A stretch of DNA of 64,000 bases from Saccharospirillum alexandrii_A (GCF_043641555.1 NZ_JBHZRJ010000001.1:310001-374000); one strand, 5' to 3'. Numbered from the stretch's first letter, positions 40,220 to 49,808 are shown. Numbers and translations: made by a program. The notes: a model not told the origin generated them from the sequence alone.

Positions 40220-41710
40220 TTACCGCCCAGCAAGGCACCCCCTGGCCATTACCCGTAACATCCTTTCCCGGTCACTTACCCTTTCGCGAGCCTTAGCTTC
40301 AGCCCAACTCCAAACGCGCCAGTTAGATCTGTATTCCACCACGGGTGACCAACGCCAGATCAGGTTGGCAGCCAGCGTGCACCGCTCAGCTTCCGGTAAT
40401 GCATCCAGTCGCTCCAAAACCACTGGCACGGCATCGGCCCCCAGTGCCATCAGGTAATCTGTATCCAGCGATTGTTGCTGGTCAATGGTGCGCTCCAGAT
40501 TCACGCTTGCTACCCAGCCTGCCGGGTTCATAAGCGCGAACACCAACACCATTACCACGCCCGCCAGAGTCGACCCGGAAGCAAACCAGTATAGGCGCCC
40601 TCGTAACACCGTTGCTGAAAACAGCAGCAGGGTGAATGCCAGCCAAAGCAGAATGGCCAACACCGTTAACCGGTCCAAACTCAAACCGAACTCGTCGATA
40701 TACAGCACGAACCGTTGCGTGGCGGAAACCAGCATGACCAGCACGAGGCCGACCAGCACCAATGCCAGACTGAGGTACAGGCGTTGGCTGGTGCTCACGG
40801 CACCGGCGAACAACAATAGGCCCAGTGTAAGACCGGCAATGGTCACCAGTTCGAAAAATCCGCGGCGGGCGTACTCGGCCATTGTGAGGCCGGAGATGCG
40901 TTGTATTGCTTCCTGGCCTCCGAACAAATAACCCAGTTGCACTACAACGAACCCGCCGAACAGGAGTGCGAGTGAACCTAAAACAATGAGGGTTTCATCC
41001 CGGCCAATGCTCGGTAGCGGTATTCTTCGGAATCGGTTTTCCTGGTCGTGGTCGACCACGGCGGCCAGCCAACCGCTTACGGCCCAGGCGATTAACAGGG
41101 CAACGATCAGATGGCTGCTCAGCTCGGTAACGGTGAACACATCGAAAGCACGGTCTGCGACGCGGTTGAACCCCGCATCCGCTGAAGACAATAACCCGGT
41201 AAATACCCAAATAAGGGGGATGGCCAGCGCCAGGCCCCGGCCAACACCGGCCAGGCGGCGTAAAGCAGGGGCGCGGCCCCGAGTCGCCCCGGCCAGTAAC
41301 GGCACGGCCCCTAACAGGGCTCGAAAGGGAACCGATACCATGGCGTAGAGGTGATCGAGCGGTAACGACCGGCCCAGTCGGGCACCCCAGCCAAGCATGA
41401 TGATTTGCGAGACCGCAAGCGGCAGCAGCAGACATAATAAAAATTGAATGAATCCGTTGTGACGCACCACCATCAGTGCCGCCGCCATCAAAGCCACGGT
41501 CGACCAGGCCACAACCGGCCGCCAACGAGTGGCCCCGGTTCGCCAGGCCAGCCAGGTAGTTCCGGTGCCCGCCATACCAATCCACACGACCAGCCCAGGC
41601 CCTATAGGCCCGGCTCGCAGTAGCAGATCTCCCAGAACACCCAGCATTAGGGCACACAGCAGCGTTTTGCGTTTCAGGTGTGCCGGTTCGACGGCGGCGT
41701 CGTTATCCAT
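40220..41710 (-). CDS. DUF4173/DUF4153-type multi-pass membrane protein
   Basis: Integral membrane protein of 496 aa with about 11-12 hydrophobic segments, followed by a soluble C-terminal part with LGADAVPVVLERLDALPEAE. Landmarks include LDHLYAMVSVPFRALLGAVP, GLLSSADAGFNRVAD and ISGLTMAEYARRGFFELVT, which I associate with the DUF4173 family. The function is unknown. It is the last gene of a probable three-gene operon with a small winged-helix regulator (59 bp upstream) and a five-helix membrane protein, an arrangement often seen for this family. Confidence 0.85.
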   Translation of the reverse strand: MDNDAAVEPAHLKRKTLLCALMLGVLGDLLLRAGPIGPGLVVWIGMAGTGTTWLAWRTGATRWRPVVAWSTVALMAAALMVVRHNGFIQFLLCLLLPLAVSQIIMLGWGARLGRSLPLDHLYAMVSVPFRALLGAVPLLAGATRGRAPALRRLAGVGRGLALAIPLIWVFTGLLSSADAGFNRVADRAFDVFTVTELSSHLIVALLIAWAVSGWLAAVVDHDQENRFRRIPLPSIGRDETLIVLGSLALLFGGFVVVQLGYLFGGQEAIQRISGLTMAEYARRGFFELVTIAGLTLGLLLFAGAVSTSQRLYLSLALVLVGLVLVMLVSATQRFVLYIDEFGLSLDRLTVLAILLWLAFTLLLFSATVLRGRLYWFASGSTLAGVVMVLVFALMNPAGWVASVNLERTIDQQQSLDTDYLMALGADAVPVVLERLDALPEAERCTLAANLIWRWSPVVEYRSNWRVWSWAEAKARERVSDRERMLRVMARGCLAGR

Positions 41711-41769
41711 TTCGATTACTCCGATTTTTTGAAAGTACTTTATATTGCAAAGTGAGTAGGCAAAAAAAA

Positions 41770-42138
41770 TCAGCCGCCTTTTACGTGGCTGATAATGGCT
41801 TCCATGTGGGCCACATACTGCTCCAGTGCTTTGCGGCCTTCGCGGGTGAGGCGGTAGTCGGTGCGGGGCGTTCGGCCTTCATAGCCTTTGCTGCATTCCA
41901 CATAACCGACGTCTTCCAGTTTGCGGGCGTGCACGCTGAGGTTGCCATCGGTCGCCTTTAGAACTTTTTTAAGTTCGCTGAAACTGAGGCTGGCATCGGC
42001 CGCCAGTGCACTGAGAATGCCCAGACGCACCCGGTCGTGTATCAACCGGTCGAGATCCGCCGCCGGTGCGGGGGCGGGTTTGGCGGTCGGCTTATTATGC
42101 GCGACGTTTTGCGCTGTTTTCTTAACTGCTTTAGCCAC
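41770..42138 (-). CDS. winged-helix regulator of the membrane-protein operon
   Basis: Small DNA-binding protein, 122 aa. After a basic, Ala/Pro-rich tail (AQNVAHNKPTAKPAPAP) it has a MarR/HTH-34-like winged helix: RLIHDRVRLGILSALAADAS, SFSELKKVLKATDGNLSVHA and GYVECSKGYEGRTPRTDYRLT. It overlaps the preceding membrane-protein gene by 8 bp and lies 59 bp before the DUF4173 gene, so it is expressed with both and probably controls them. Confidence 0.9.
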   Translation of the reverse strand: MAKAVKKTAQNVAHNKPTAKPAPAPAADLDRLIHDRVRLGILSALAADASLSFSELKKVLKATDGNLSVHARKLEDVGYVECSKGYEGRTPRTDYRLTREGRKALEQYVAHMEAIISHVKGG

Positions 42139-42733
42139 CGTATCGTCTCCAAATCAACAGGCCGAACAGGCCATGCAGGCCACCGAAGCCGAGCAACATC
42201 ATCCAGCTTGTGGTGTCTGGCCATAGCAACGCAATCGCGCCTGCTGCCATAAAAGTCATGCCCATCACGGGGATGATGCTCACCGAGAACAACCCACCGG
42301 TCATCACGCTGACGCCATACAAACTCAGCCAAATGCCCTGAATCAATGCCAGGTTGCCGGTTGGGTAAAGCACGAAGGTTAATAAGCCACCGGCGGCCAT
42401 CGGCGGTGAAAAGGCCAGCAGCAATTTCCGGGCAGAGCGGTTCCACAAGGTCGTTCCCGCACCGGCCGCCTTGCGTGCGGTAAACCAAAGGCCAAGTACC
42501 GTCGCAATCACAAACTCGGCAAACCAGGTTGCTAATTCGAGTTCGGGTGCCAGCAGTGACACCAACCAGGCTAATGCTGCCGAAACCCCAATCAGTAAAT
42601 AACCCAGGCCGGAAAGCTCGGTGAAGCGGCCGGTGCTTTCCATGGTCTCACGGATGAAGCGCAGGTTATCGGCCGCGTGTTCGTGCAAGCTTGTCGGTTC
42701 AGGCGGGATGGCCCTGGGTTGGGTGTCTGTCAT
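42131..42733 (-). CDS. five-helix membrane protein, unknown function
   Basis: Membrane protein of 200 aa. After a polar N-terminus (HEHAADNLRFIRETMESTGRF) come about five hydrophobic segments: GLGYLLIGVSAALAWLVSL, the FAEFVIATVLGLWFTA region, LAFSPPMAAGGLLTFVL, GIWLSLYGVSVMTGGLFS and a C-terminal pair. The ATG at 42733 (MTDTQPRAIPPE) is preferred to a frame reaching 42799. It overlaps the winged-helix gene and is the first gene of the three-gene operon. I do not recognise a named function. Confidence 0.8.
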   Translation of the reverse strand: MTDTQPRAIPPEPTSLHEHAADNLRFIRETMESTGRFTELSGLGYLLIGVSAALAWLVSLLAPELELATWFAEFVIATVLGLWFTARKAAGAGTTLWNRSARKLLLAFSPPMAAGGLLTFVLYPTGNLALIQGIWLSLYGVSVMTGGLFSVSIIPVMGMTFMAAGAIALLWPDTTSWMMLLGFGGLHGLFGLLIWRRYGG

Positions 42734-42885
42734 AGCGGGTGGAGCCCGGTTTATAGGTTGTTGGCCAAGTACTTTACAAAACAAAGTTAGCTGGAGCAAC
42801 CTGAATCTACAGATTGCGCAGCGGTTGGGTTAGTATCGAAGGTCAAATCATTGCCGATCCTGTGTAGACAACGTTGTATAAAACA

Positions 42886-43275
42886 ATGAAGAGACTGTCC
42901 GTTCTATCGTTATTGTTGCTGGCAAGCGCTTCGGCCAGCGAGCTGCGACCCTTTACCTCAGACGGCTGCAGTTCTTTCCCAAATGGAACGTTCTGGCAAA
43001 ACGAGTTGTGGCTTGCGTGTTGTACCGCCCACGACTATGCCTATTGGCAGGGGGGCACCTTTGAGCAGCGCTTGCAGGCCGACCAGGAGCTGGAAGCCTG
43101 TGTCAGTGCCGTTGGTGAACCCGAGATCGCACGTCTGATGCTGGCGGGTGTCAGAGTCGGTGGGACGCCCTATTTACCCACGATGTTTCGTTGGGGGTAT
43201 GGCTGGCCGTATCCGCGTGGCTATAAAGCATTGAGTGATGAAGAGCGACAGCAAATAGAGGCATTGGAAGGGTGA
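42886..43275 (+). CDS. secreted phospholipase A2-like protein
   Basis: Exported small protein of 129 aa. A signal peptide (RLSVLSLLLLASASA) is followed by TSDGCSSFPNGTFWQNELW and the active-site-like block CCTAHDYAYWQGG (about residues 46-58), where His-Asp match the catalytic pair of phospholipase A2-type folds, then ADQELEACVSAVG. Cysteines suit disulfides. The protein is probably periplasmic or secreted and may act on membrane lipids. The ATG at 42886 is used; a TTG at 42874 would add four residues. Confidence 0.78.
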   Translation: MKRLSVLSLLLLASASASELRPFTSDGCSSFPNGTFWQNELWLACCTAHDYAYWQGGTFEQRLQADQELEACVSAVGEPEIARLMLAGVRVGGTPYLPTMFRWGYGWPYPRGYKALSDEERQQIEALEG

Positions 43276-43296
43276 AGGTCTGGGAGGCCAGCGGTT

Positions 43297-43701
43297 ATGT
43301 CCGGTAAAGTCGATACGTATAACGCCGTCGAAACCTACGTTCACCTCGGGACGAATGGCTCGGCGGTACCGCTGCAAGTCACCAGTACTTTCTGGGAAGA
43401 CCTTACTTCAGGTACCTTCTCAAGCCTCGGGCCGGGGCGCCTGGTATCAACGTATGATTTCAAAGAAGACTGGTCTGGCTGGGAGAAACATCCGGCGGGC
43501 GAGGAATTGGTTATTCTGCTCACGGGCGCCATGGACTTCGTTTTGTCTGTGGATGGCCGGGAAGAGTCCGTTTCATTAACAAGCCCGGGTCAGTACCTGA
43601 TCGTGCCTCGTGATGTCTGGCACACGGCCAATGTTCCGCAAGGGGCGCTGGCGCTATTTGTTACCGAAGGCGAAGGAACGGAACATCGCCCCAGGGTGTG
43701 A
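43297..43701 (+). CDS. cupin-domain protein
   Basis: Small beta-barrel protein of 134 aa. The cupin motifs are partly seen: EKHPAGEELVILLTGAMDF at about residues 67-85 (motif 1, with His and Glu ligands) and PRDVWHTANVPQG at about 108-120 (motif 2, with His). It could bind a metal and a small ligand. It lies 21 bp after the phospholipase-like gene and 39 bp before a small sigma-like factor gene, all on the same strand, so the three may be one transcript. The function is unknown. Confidence 0.85.
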   Translation: MSGKVDTYNAVETYVHLGTNGSAVPLQVTSTFWEDLTSGTFSSLGPGRLVSTYDFKEDWSGWEKHPAGEELVILLTGAMDFVLSVDGREESVSLTSPGQYLIVPRDVWHTANVPQGALALFVTEGEGTEHRPRV

Positions 43702-43740
43702 GCATCGTGCAACACCTTTTTTCAGGCCTGGAGTTTGCCG

Positions 43741-44355
43741 ATGCGCCCTAGTCAATATACCCAACTGTGTACCATCGCCCGCCGGATCATTCATGATACC
43801 GGAGAAGCGGAAGATGTTGCGCAAGAAGCTTTATTGGCCGCATTTCTGGCAGGGCATACCGATTTTGAGGCCATCGAAACCCGGCGGTGGCTGGTGGGCA
43901 CCGTGCGGAATATGGCCCGCATGTCACTGCGCGGCACCGTGCGTCGGCAGGAGCGCGAAAGCCAGTGGCAGGGTGCACAGCACGTTCAGTCCGACCCCTC
44001 TGCCAACGGTTACCAGGCGTTGCCAGTCAGTTTGTCGCCTTCGCTCAAGGCTGTTGCCGCGCTGGCCTTATCGGGCCACAACCGGAAAGAAATCGCGTAC
44101 TTACTGAATCTGACGGACGTAACGCTGCGCCAGCGTATTCGCACCTTGAAACGTGAATTAACCCGGGCAGAGATGGTAATGCCGACTGAACTGCCGGGGT
44201 TACACCTGGGGCTGGCCTATGGTCGACTTCGCAGTGCTTTGTTGTCCAAGTTGTCGCATCGGGGCGGTGTGTTGGCCAGTCACGACCCCGATGGGCATCT
44301 TTTTGTCATCAGTGGCTCACAAAAGGGAACTCGGCGGCAATTAACAGGTGGATAA
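43741..44355 (+). CDS. small RNA polymerase sigma factor-like protein (ECF type)
   Basis: Protein of 204 aa resembling ECF sigma factors: the region-2 core is in CTIARRIIHDTGEAEDVAQEA (about residues 9-30), followed by FLAGHTDFEAIETRRWLVGT, and a region-4-like helix-turn-helix in HNRKEIAYLLNLTDVTLRQRI (about 119-140). An extra 55-residue C-terminal part (LHLGLAYGRLRSAL onward) is not normal for minimal ECF factors. No anti-sigma gene is adjacent. The ATG at 43741 has GGAG seven bases before it. It may be an orphan or degenerate regulator. Confidence 0.75.
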   Translation: MRPSQYTQLCTIARRIIHDTGEAEDVAQEALLAAFLAGHTDFEAIETRRWLVGTVRNMARMSLRGTVRRQERESQWQGAQHVQSDPSANGYQALPVSLSPSLKAVAALALSGHNRKEIAYLLNLTDVTLRQRIRTLKRELTRAEMVMPTELPGLHLGLAYGRLRSALLSKLSHRGGVLASHDPDGHLFVISGSQKGTRRQLTGG

Positions 44356-44373
44356 ACCAAAAAGGAGAACACC

Positions 44374-44760
44374 ATGAGCTTTAAACCCAAAAGTGCCAGC
44401 ATCGTTTACTACGTTAGCGACATTCAGCGTACGGAAACCTTCTACAACGATACCTTCGGGCTTGGCCTGGAACGGATGGAAGGTGCCGACCCGTTCTGGC
44501 TGCAAGGGCAGCTGGAAAACGGACTGGATCTTATATTCTTCGAGATGGAGGGCTCACGGGGCAATACGCCCGCCATTGTATTCGAAGTGAGCGATGGCGG
44601 AATTGACGACATTGTCGCCGAACTGGCGGACTCAGGCGTCACCATTGTTACGCCCGTGTCAGAAGCGCCGGGTGGGTGGAGTGCCGATTTTCTGGACCCG
44701 GATGGTTTCGGGCTGGGGTTGTGGCAGTCGGGCGAGTTGCCGCGTACGTTGAAACCCTGA
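44374..44760 (+). CDS. VOC-family (glyoxalase-like) protein
   Basis: Cytoplasmic VOC-fold protein of 128 aa. It starts SASIVYYVSDIQRTETFYND and shows GLGLERMEGADPFWLQG, DLIFFEMEGSRGNTPAIVFE and ADFLDPDGFGLGLWQ, in which the usual Glu/His metal positions are partly replaced, so binding rather than catalysis is possible. AAAAAGGAGAACACC precedes the ATG. It lies 18 bp after the sigma-like gene on the same strand. Confidence 0.9.
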   Translation: MSFKPKSASIVYYVSDIQRTETFYNDTFGLGLERMEGADPFWLQGQLENGLDLIFFEMEGSRGNTPAIVFEVSDGGIDDIVAELADSGVTIVTPVSEAPGGWSADFLDPDGFGLGLWQSGELPRTLKP

Positions 44761-44907
44761 TTCGTCAGGTTTGCGATGCCCTTGAAATAGCCATAAAACG
44801 TCATTTTTCTGGCTAATTTCGGGCATCGGCCAACAATTCTCTACCAGAAACGTGTCTTCCGGCACAGTGTTCGGTGTCTGTTTCGCAGATAATCAGGGTT
44901 CACTGTT

Positions 44908-47496
44908 TTGTGGAAGCCAGCCGTGCACCGGTCATTCATTGTCTTCAGCCTTGGCTGTATTAGCCTGCTTGCCGGGTGCAGCCAGGAGCTGCCTGGTACT
45001 GGTTCGCCTACCACGGCACCGGTTGCCGATGTACGCATCGACTGCAACGCCAACGACGATGAGTTCTTCAGCAGCAAAGTCTGGCCGATTCTCCGGGAAT
45101 GCAGCAGCTGTCATGTCGAGGGTGGTGTGGCTGTGAACCAGGGTGCGCGGTTCACCGTGGCCCCTGGCAACGCAAGCGCCAGCCAGGGCCTGCTGCGCGA
45201 CTACATTGCGTTGGCTGGCGACCGCCTGGTTAACAAGCCGACCCTGTACCAGGTCAGCCACGGCGGGGGGCATTTGTTCAGCACCAGCAGCCCTGAAGCG
45301 GCTACCCTCGCAGAAGCCGTGTTGCGTTACAGCCAGAGCGCACCGCAATGCAGCGAAGATGAATCGCCCGTTGCCGAACAACCGGGTTACCGCGATGTCA
45401 GCCTGATCAGTCGCACTCGAACGCTGCGCAAGGCAGCCATTATGCTCGGCTCCGAGTTGCCCGATACCAGCACGCTGAACGACGTACGCGACGATGATGA
45501 CGCTTTGCGGGATGAGCTGAACGCCTTAATGCAAGGCCCCAACTTCGAGGCTTGGCTGAAAAGCGGGGCCAACGATCGCCTGCTGAGCCGCAAATACCTC
45601 GATGGCATGAGCGAAGCCCAGGAAACGCTGGGCGGAACCTACTACGAAGCACTGTACGAGCGAACCTCCAAAGCCTTCGATTCTGCCGATGCCGCCGCCA
45701 CCGCGTGCGGCAGTGATTTGGATGCCGACACCAGCGAATGTGCCCAGGCACGCGCCGAACGCCAGCGAGCCAACCTGATCTACCGGGAAACCCAGCGGGC
45801 TCTGGCCGAAGAGCCACTGGAACTGATTCGGCACGTGGTTACCAATGATCGTCCGTACCGGGAAGTGCTCACTGCCGATTACCGGATGATGAACCCCTTC
45901 ACCTACGAGGTGCTCGACGGTGCCAGCTGGCAAAGCGGCTACGACCCGCTGGACCCGACCGATTGGCGGCCTGGCCAGATCCGGCGGTACCGGGTGGACT
46001 GGGGCGTCTCCTTGCAGGCGCGAACCGGACGCGACTATTTGCCCTCGGCCGGCATTCTCTCGTCACCGGTGTTTCTGGCCCGTTTTCCGTCGACAGAGAC
46101 CAACCGCAACCGGGCGAGAGCGCGCTGGACGTACCAGTTCTTTCTCGGGGTCGATATCGAACGTCTGGCCGTTCGGGCTATGGATCCGGAAGAGCTTAAA
46201 CAGGTGACCAACCCGGGAGCCGAAGGCAGCAGCTGTTTCGGCTGTCATTCACTGCTCGACCCGGTTGCCGCCACCTTCCAGAACTGGGGCAACGATGGCC
46301 ATTTTCTGGATCGTCAGGGGTACGATGCTTTGCCGCCCAGTTATATCGGTTCGGAGCATTACCAACCGAATGACCGGTGGTACCGGCAACAGTTGCCCGC
46401 CGGTTTCAATCAACAAAGCATGCCGACCTTTGCGCCTTACGGCCCGGTTAATGGTCACGACGACGGCTTGCGCTGGCTGGCCGGGCAGATCGTCGCTGAC
46501 GACCGCTTCGCCACCGGCACCGTGCAGTTCTGGTTCAAGGGTTTGCTGGGCCGCGAACCCCTGTTGCAGCCGTTAGCGCCGAGTGACCCGAATTACAGTG
46601 CGGACCTCGAAGCCTGGCAAGCCGAACAGACGTTGATCCGGGAGCTGGGCCAGCATTTCCGCGACAACAACGAAAGCCTGAAATCGCTTCTCGTTGAAAT
46701 GATGATGTCGCCGCTGTTTCGCAGTGAACGCTTTGACCAGGCGTCTAACGCTCGTCGCGAAGCACTGCGCGAACTGGGTATCGGCCAGTTGCTGACGCCC
46801 GAACAACTGGATAATAAACTGACCGCCGTGCTCGGCCAAAGCTGGAAACTGGACTGGCAACAACGCGGCCAACTGCTGGAAAACTACTACCTGTTTTACG
46901 GCGGCATCGATTCCGATGGCATTACCGAACGCCCCCAATATCTGAACAGTATGATGGTCTCGGTAACCGAGCGCATGGCCAACGAGCTCGCCTGCGAACT
47001 GGTGTTTCAGGAGTTCTGGCCGGGCATGCCGCGCACTCTGTTTCCGCTGGTCGAGATCACCACCGACCCGACCACTGAAGCGGGCGAAACCGCCATTCGT
47101 ACTAACTTGCAGCACCTGATGTGGCGGCTGTGGGGCACCACCGAACCGGCCGAGGTGGACGCGGCCTGGGCATTGTACAAGGCGCTATATGAGCAACGAC
47201 TGAGCTGGGATGAACCCACTCCTTATCTGTCGCAAGTGGCGATCTGGAGCGGCGCCGACGCTGACCCGGAAGAAGACGAATATTGCCCGGTGCGGGATCG
47301 GGACCCCAACGACGGTGTCGCCATTTCCCTGAATTGGGACGGCATCACCAACAGCGACTGGGTGGCTGCCAACAACGGCAACCCTGAGCCGGTGCGCGCG
47401 CACCTGGGTAGCTTCTTCAATCCCGAACAGACACTCAGACCCTGGGTCGGTGTGCTGGTCTATCTGTTAACCGACATCCAGTTTCTGACGGAGTGA
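44908..47496 (+). CDS. dihaem cytochrome-type lipoprotein
   Basis: Large exported lipoprotein of 862 aa. The signal peptide ends with the lipobox LLAGC (Cys24). Two c-type haem motifs are present: CSSCH (residues 65-69, in ILRECSSCHVEGG) and CFGCH (442-446, in GSSCFGCHSLLDPVA). Between and after them are long helical regions with sites such as RYRVDWGVSLQARTGRDYLP. The architecture recalls the cytochrome-domain proteins that pair with DUF1501 partners in planctomycetes and some gammaproteobacteria. The start is a TTG at 44908; an in-frame GTG at 44923 is equally plausible. It precedes a DUF1501 gene by 2 bp and is probably cotranscribed with it. Confidence 0.78.
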   Translation: MWKPAVHRSFIVFSLGCISLLAGCSQELPGTGSPTTAPVADVRIDCNANDDEFFSSKVWPILRECSSCHVEGGVAVNQGARFTVAPGNASASQGLLRDYIALAGDRLVNKPTLYQVSHGGGHLFSTSSPEAATLAEAVLRYSQSAPQCSEDESPVAEQPGYRDVSLISRTRTLRKAAIMLGSELPDTSTLNDVRDDDDALRDELNALMQGPNFEAWLKSGANDRLLSRKYLDGMSEAQETLGGTYYEALYERTSKAFDSADAAATACGSDLDADTSECAQARAERQRANLIYRETQRALAEEPLELIRHVVTNDRPYREVLTADYRMMNPFTYEVLDGASWQSGYDPLDPTDWRPGQIRRYRVDWGVSLQARTGRDYLPSAGILSSPVFLARFPSTETNRNRARARWTYQFFLGVDIERLAVRAMDPEELKQVTNPGAEGSSCFGCHSLLDPVAATFQNWGNDGHFLDRQGYDALPPSYIGSEHYQPNDRWYRQQLPAGFNQQSMPTFAPYGPVNGHDDGLRWLAGQIVADDRFATGTVQFWFKGLLGREPLLQPLAPSDPNYSADLEAWQAEQTLIRELGQHFRDNNESLKSLLVEMMMSPLFRSERFDQASNARREALRELGIGQLLTPEQLDNKLTAVLGQSWKLDWQQRGQLLENYYLFYGGIDSDGITERPQYLNSMMVSVTERMANELACELVFQEFWPGMPRTLFPLVEITTDPTTEAGETAIRTNLQHLMWRLWGTTEPAEVDAAWALYKALYEQRLSWDEPTPYLSQVAIWSGADADPEEDEYCPVRDRDPNDGVAISLNWDGITNSDWVAANNGNPEPVRAHLGSFFNPEQTLRPWVGVLVYLLTDIQFLTE

Positions 47497-47498
47497 TC

Positions 47499-48821
47499 AT
47501 GGACCGCCGCGACCTGCTCAAAGCGCTGTTTGCCGCCGGGCTTGCCCCCGCTCTGGCCCCTTTTGCCCGGGCGGAGGCGATGCGTTACGACGGCCCGATT
47601 TACATCACGGTGTTTGCCGAGGGCGGCTGGGATGTGACCAGCCTGTGCGACCCTAAAAACGGCCAGCGGCTGAACCCGGCCAGCGGTGAACACGTGTGGA
47701 TCAACCACTGGGCCGAGGCCGGCCAAAGCATTGCCAGCACCGCCAATGGCCTGCGTTACGCGCCTTTTGCTGACAACGAGCGGTTGTTTCATACCCTGGG
47801 CTCGAAAATGATGGTCATCAATGGCCTCGATACCCAGACCAACGCCCACAATGCCGGGGTGCGCCATACCTTCAGCGGCCGGTTTGCCGATGGTTACCCG
47901 GCCCAGACAGCGCTGGCCGCCGCCCAACATGGTGCAGGCTTACCACTGGCCTTTCTCAGCAATGGCGGTTACCGGGAGACCGCAGGTCTGACTCAGTTCA
48001 CGCTGATGCAGGACCCAAGCACCCTGAACAACCTGATCAACCCGAACGAGCCCAACGGAATCGACAGCCACTATCACCGGGCTGACAGTCTCGACCTGAT
48101 CGCCGCGGCACGACAATCGCGGCTCGACCGGTTGATGGGCCAGCACCAGCTCACGCAACGGCTGAGCGATGCCGCGCGCTTTATGGAATCGAGCCGGGCC
48201 GGGCGAGACCAGTTGGCGGCGTTGAACGATTTTCTGCCCGAGACCCTGGCACCGGCCACCGACGCCGATGGCCGCTGGCACCCCATTCTGCGCCAGATCC
48301 AGTTGGCACTGGTGTCGGCCGCCGCCGGGTTAACGGTGTCGGCTGATCTGGTGCAGTGGGGGTTCGATACCCACGCCAACCACGATGCCGCGCAGCAGAT
48401 CGCTCTTAGCCAGCTCAGCGACGGATTGATCTATTTGTGGCAGGAGGCAGCAGCGATGGATCAAAGCTTTGGCACCAACCTGGTGAGCCGCCTGCGCGTC
48501 GTCGTCGCGTCCGATTTCAGCCGTACACCCTGGTATAACGACGGCGATGGCAAAGACCACTGGCCTCTGGGCAGTGCCATTTTGATGCGCGACGGCGGCT
48601 TTGCCGAGCACACAGTGGGTGGTACCAGCGACGACGTTGAAGCGCTCAGCCTCAATGCCGACCTGAGCCTGAACGCCGATCCGCAAGCCGCCGAACAATC
48701 ACGCATCATCCGGCCAGCCCATTTGCAGCAACTGCTGCGCTACTGGGCCAATGTAGAGAACTACAACTCAACCTTCCCGCTGGAGACCGGCAGTCTGGAC
48801 TTGCGTTCGCTGCTTGGCTGA
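47499..48821 (+). CDS. Tat-exported DUF1501-type protein
   Basis: Exported protein of 440 aa with a twin-arginine signal (MDRRDLLKALFAAGLAPALA). The mature part starts PIYITVFAEGGWDVTSLCDP and contains DTQTNAHNAGVRHTFSG, QWGFDTHANHDAAQQIALSQ and VVVASDFSRTPWYNDGDGKDHWP, the conserved blocks of DUF1501, an alkaline-phosphatase-fold-like family. It starts just after the stop of the dihaem lipoprotein gene (GTGATC ATG), so the two form a unit whose periplasmic function is unknown, perhaps metabolism of a complex organic substrate. Confidence 0.85.
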   Translation: MDRRDLLKALFAAGLAPALAPFARAEAMRYDGPIYITVFAEGGWDVTSLCDPKNGQRLNPASGEHVWINHWAEAGQSIASTANGLRYAPFADNERLFHTLGSKMMVINGLDTQTNAHNAGVRHTFSGRFADGYPAQTALAAAQHGAGLPLAFLSNGGYRETAGLTQFTLMQDPSTLNNLINPNEPNGIDSHYHRADSLDLIAAARQSRLDRLMGQHQLTQRLSDAARFMESSRAGRDQLAALNDFLPETLAPATDADGRWHPILRQIQLALVSAAAGLTVSADLVQWGFDTHANHDAAQQIALSQLSDGLIYLWQEAAAMDQSFGTNLVSRLRVVVASDFSRTPWYNDGDGKDHWPLGSAILMRDGGFAEHTVGGTSDDVEALSLNADLSLNADPQAAEQSRIIRPAHLQQLLRYWANVENYNSTFPLETGSLDLRSLLG

Positions 48822-48923
48822 TGAGTCTTTCTAATTCCCGTTTGGAATAGATCGCATAGCAATCATTCACTGGTGGAATGCATGCCTTTCCTCTAACTTG
48901 GCGGTTCGAAAGGAGTGCGAACC

Positions 48924-49808
48924 ATGAGTTGGATTGGCTTTACCCTGTTGGCGGCGTTTATGCAGGCGGTACGAACCGCCGGGCAAAAGCAGCTTTCTCT
49001 TCATTTAACCGCGATGAGTACGACGCTGAGCCGATATCTGTTCGGCTTACCCGTTGCGTTGTTGTATACGGCGGCGCTGTGGTATTGGCAGCCCAATGCC
49101 TCGCCTCAGTGGTCGGGGAGTTTTCTGTTTTGGGCGGGCCTGGCGTCGGTGGCTCAGATAGGGGCAACCTGGTGTCTGGTAACAGCCTTTCGATTTAACA
49201 ACTTTGCTGTCGGTACGACCCTCGCCAAAACCGAAGCCTTACAAACCGCACTGATCGGCTGGTGGCTGTTCGGTTTGCCGCTGGCCATGCTTGGCTGGTT
49301 CGCATTGGTTGTCGGTTTTTTGGGTGTGCTGGTCATGGGTAACCCCAAAACCCTGTTCAGTAACAAACATGCCTGGCGTAGCCCGGCGTTGTTGTACGGG
49401 TTGGCGGCTGGGGCGCTGTTCGCTGTTGCCTCGCTCAGTTTGCGCACGGCGGCTTTGTCGCTGAAGGTCGATACGTTGTTGGCCGCAGCGTTAACACTGA
49501 GCAGTATGGTGATGTTGCAAACGGTCATTTGTGCGGTTTGGGTGAGCACCACCGAAACGAAACCCTGGCAGCGATTGTGGCAGTATCGCCGGTTGGCGTT
49601 GTTTATCGGCATCACCAGTGCTCTGGGTTCTATTGGTTGGTTTACGGCCATGGCATTGCATAACCCGGCCCTGGTTAAAACACTGGGGCAGGTCGAATTC
49701 CTGATGACGCTGGCAATCACCCGGTGGGTATTCCACGAGCGGATTCACCGCTATCAGGGGTGGGGCATGGTGCTGGTGGTAACCAGTGTCATATTGTTGC
49801 TGCAGTAA
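48924..49808 (+). CDS. EamA/DMT-family transporter
   Basis: Inner-membrane transporter of 294 aa with about ten membrane helices in two five-helix halves, the drug/metabolite transporter fold. Typical segments are GFTLLAAFMQAVRTAGQKQL at the start and TLAKTEALQTALIGWWLFG in the first repeat, and TLGQVEFLMTLAITRWVFHE (about residues 255-275) in the second. AAAGGAGTGCGAACC precedes the ATG at 48924; a GTG at 48915 is an alternative. The exported or imported substrate is unknown. It stands alone. Confidence 0.92.
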   Translation: MSWIGFTLLAAFMQAVRTAGQKQLSLHLTAMSTTLSRYLFGLPVALLYTAALWYWQPNASPQWSGSFLFWAGLASVAQIGATWCLVTAFRFNNFAVGTTLAKTEALQTALIGWWLFGLPLAMLGWFALVVGFLGVLVMGNPKTLFSNKHAWRSPALLYGLAAGALFAVASLSLRTAALSLKVDTLLAAALTLSSMVMLQTVICAVWVSTTETKPWQRLWQYRRLALFIGITSALGSIGWFTAMALHNPALVKTLGQVEFLMTLAITRWVFHERIHRYQGWGMVLVVTSVILLLQ

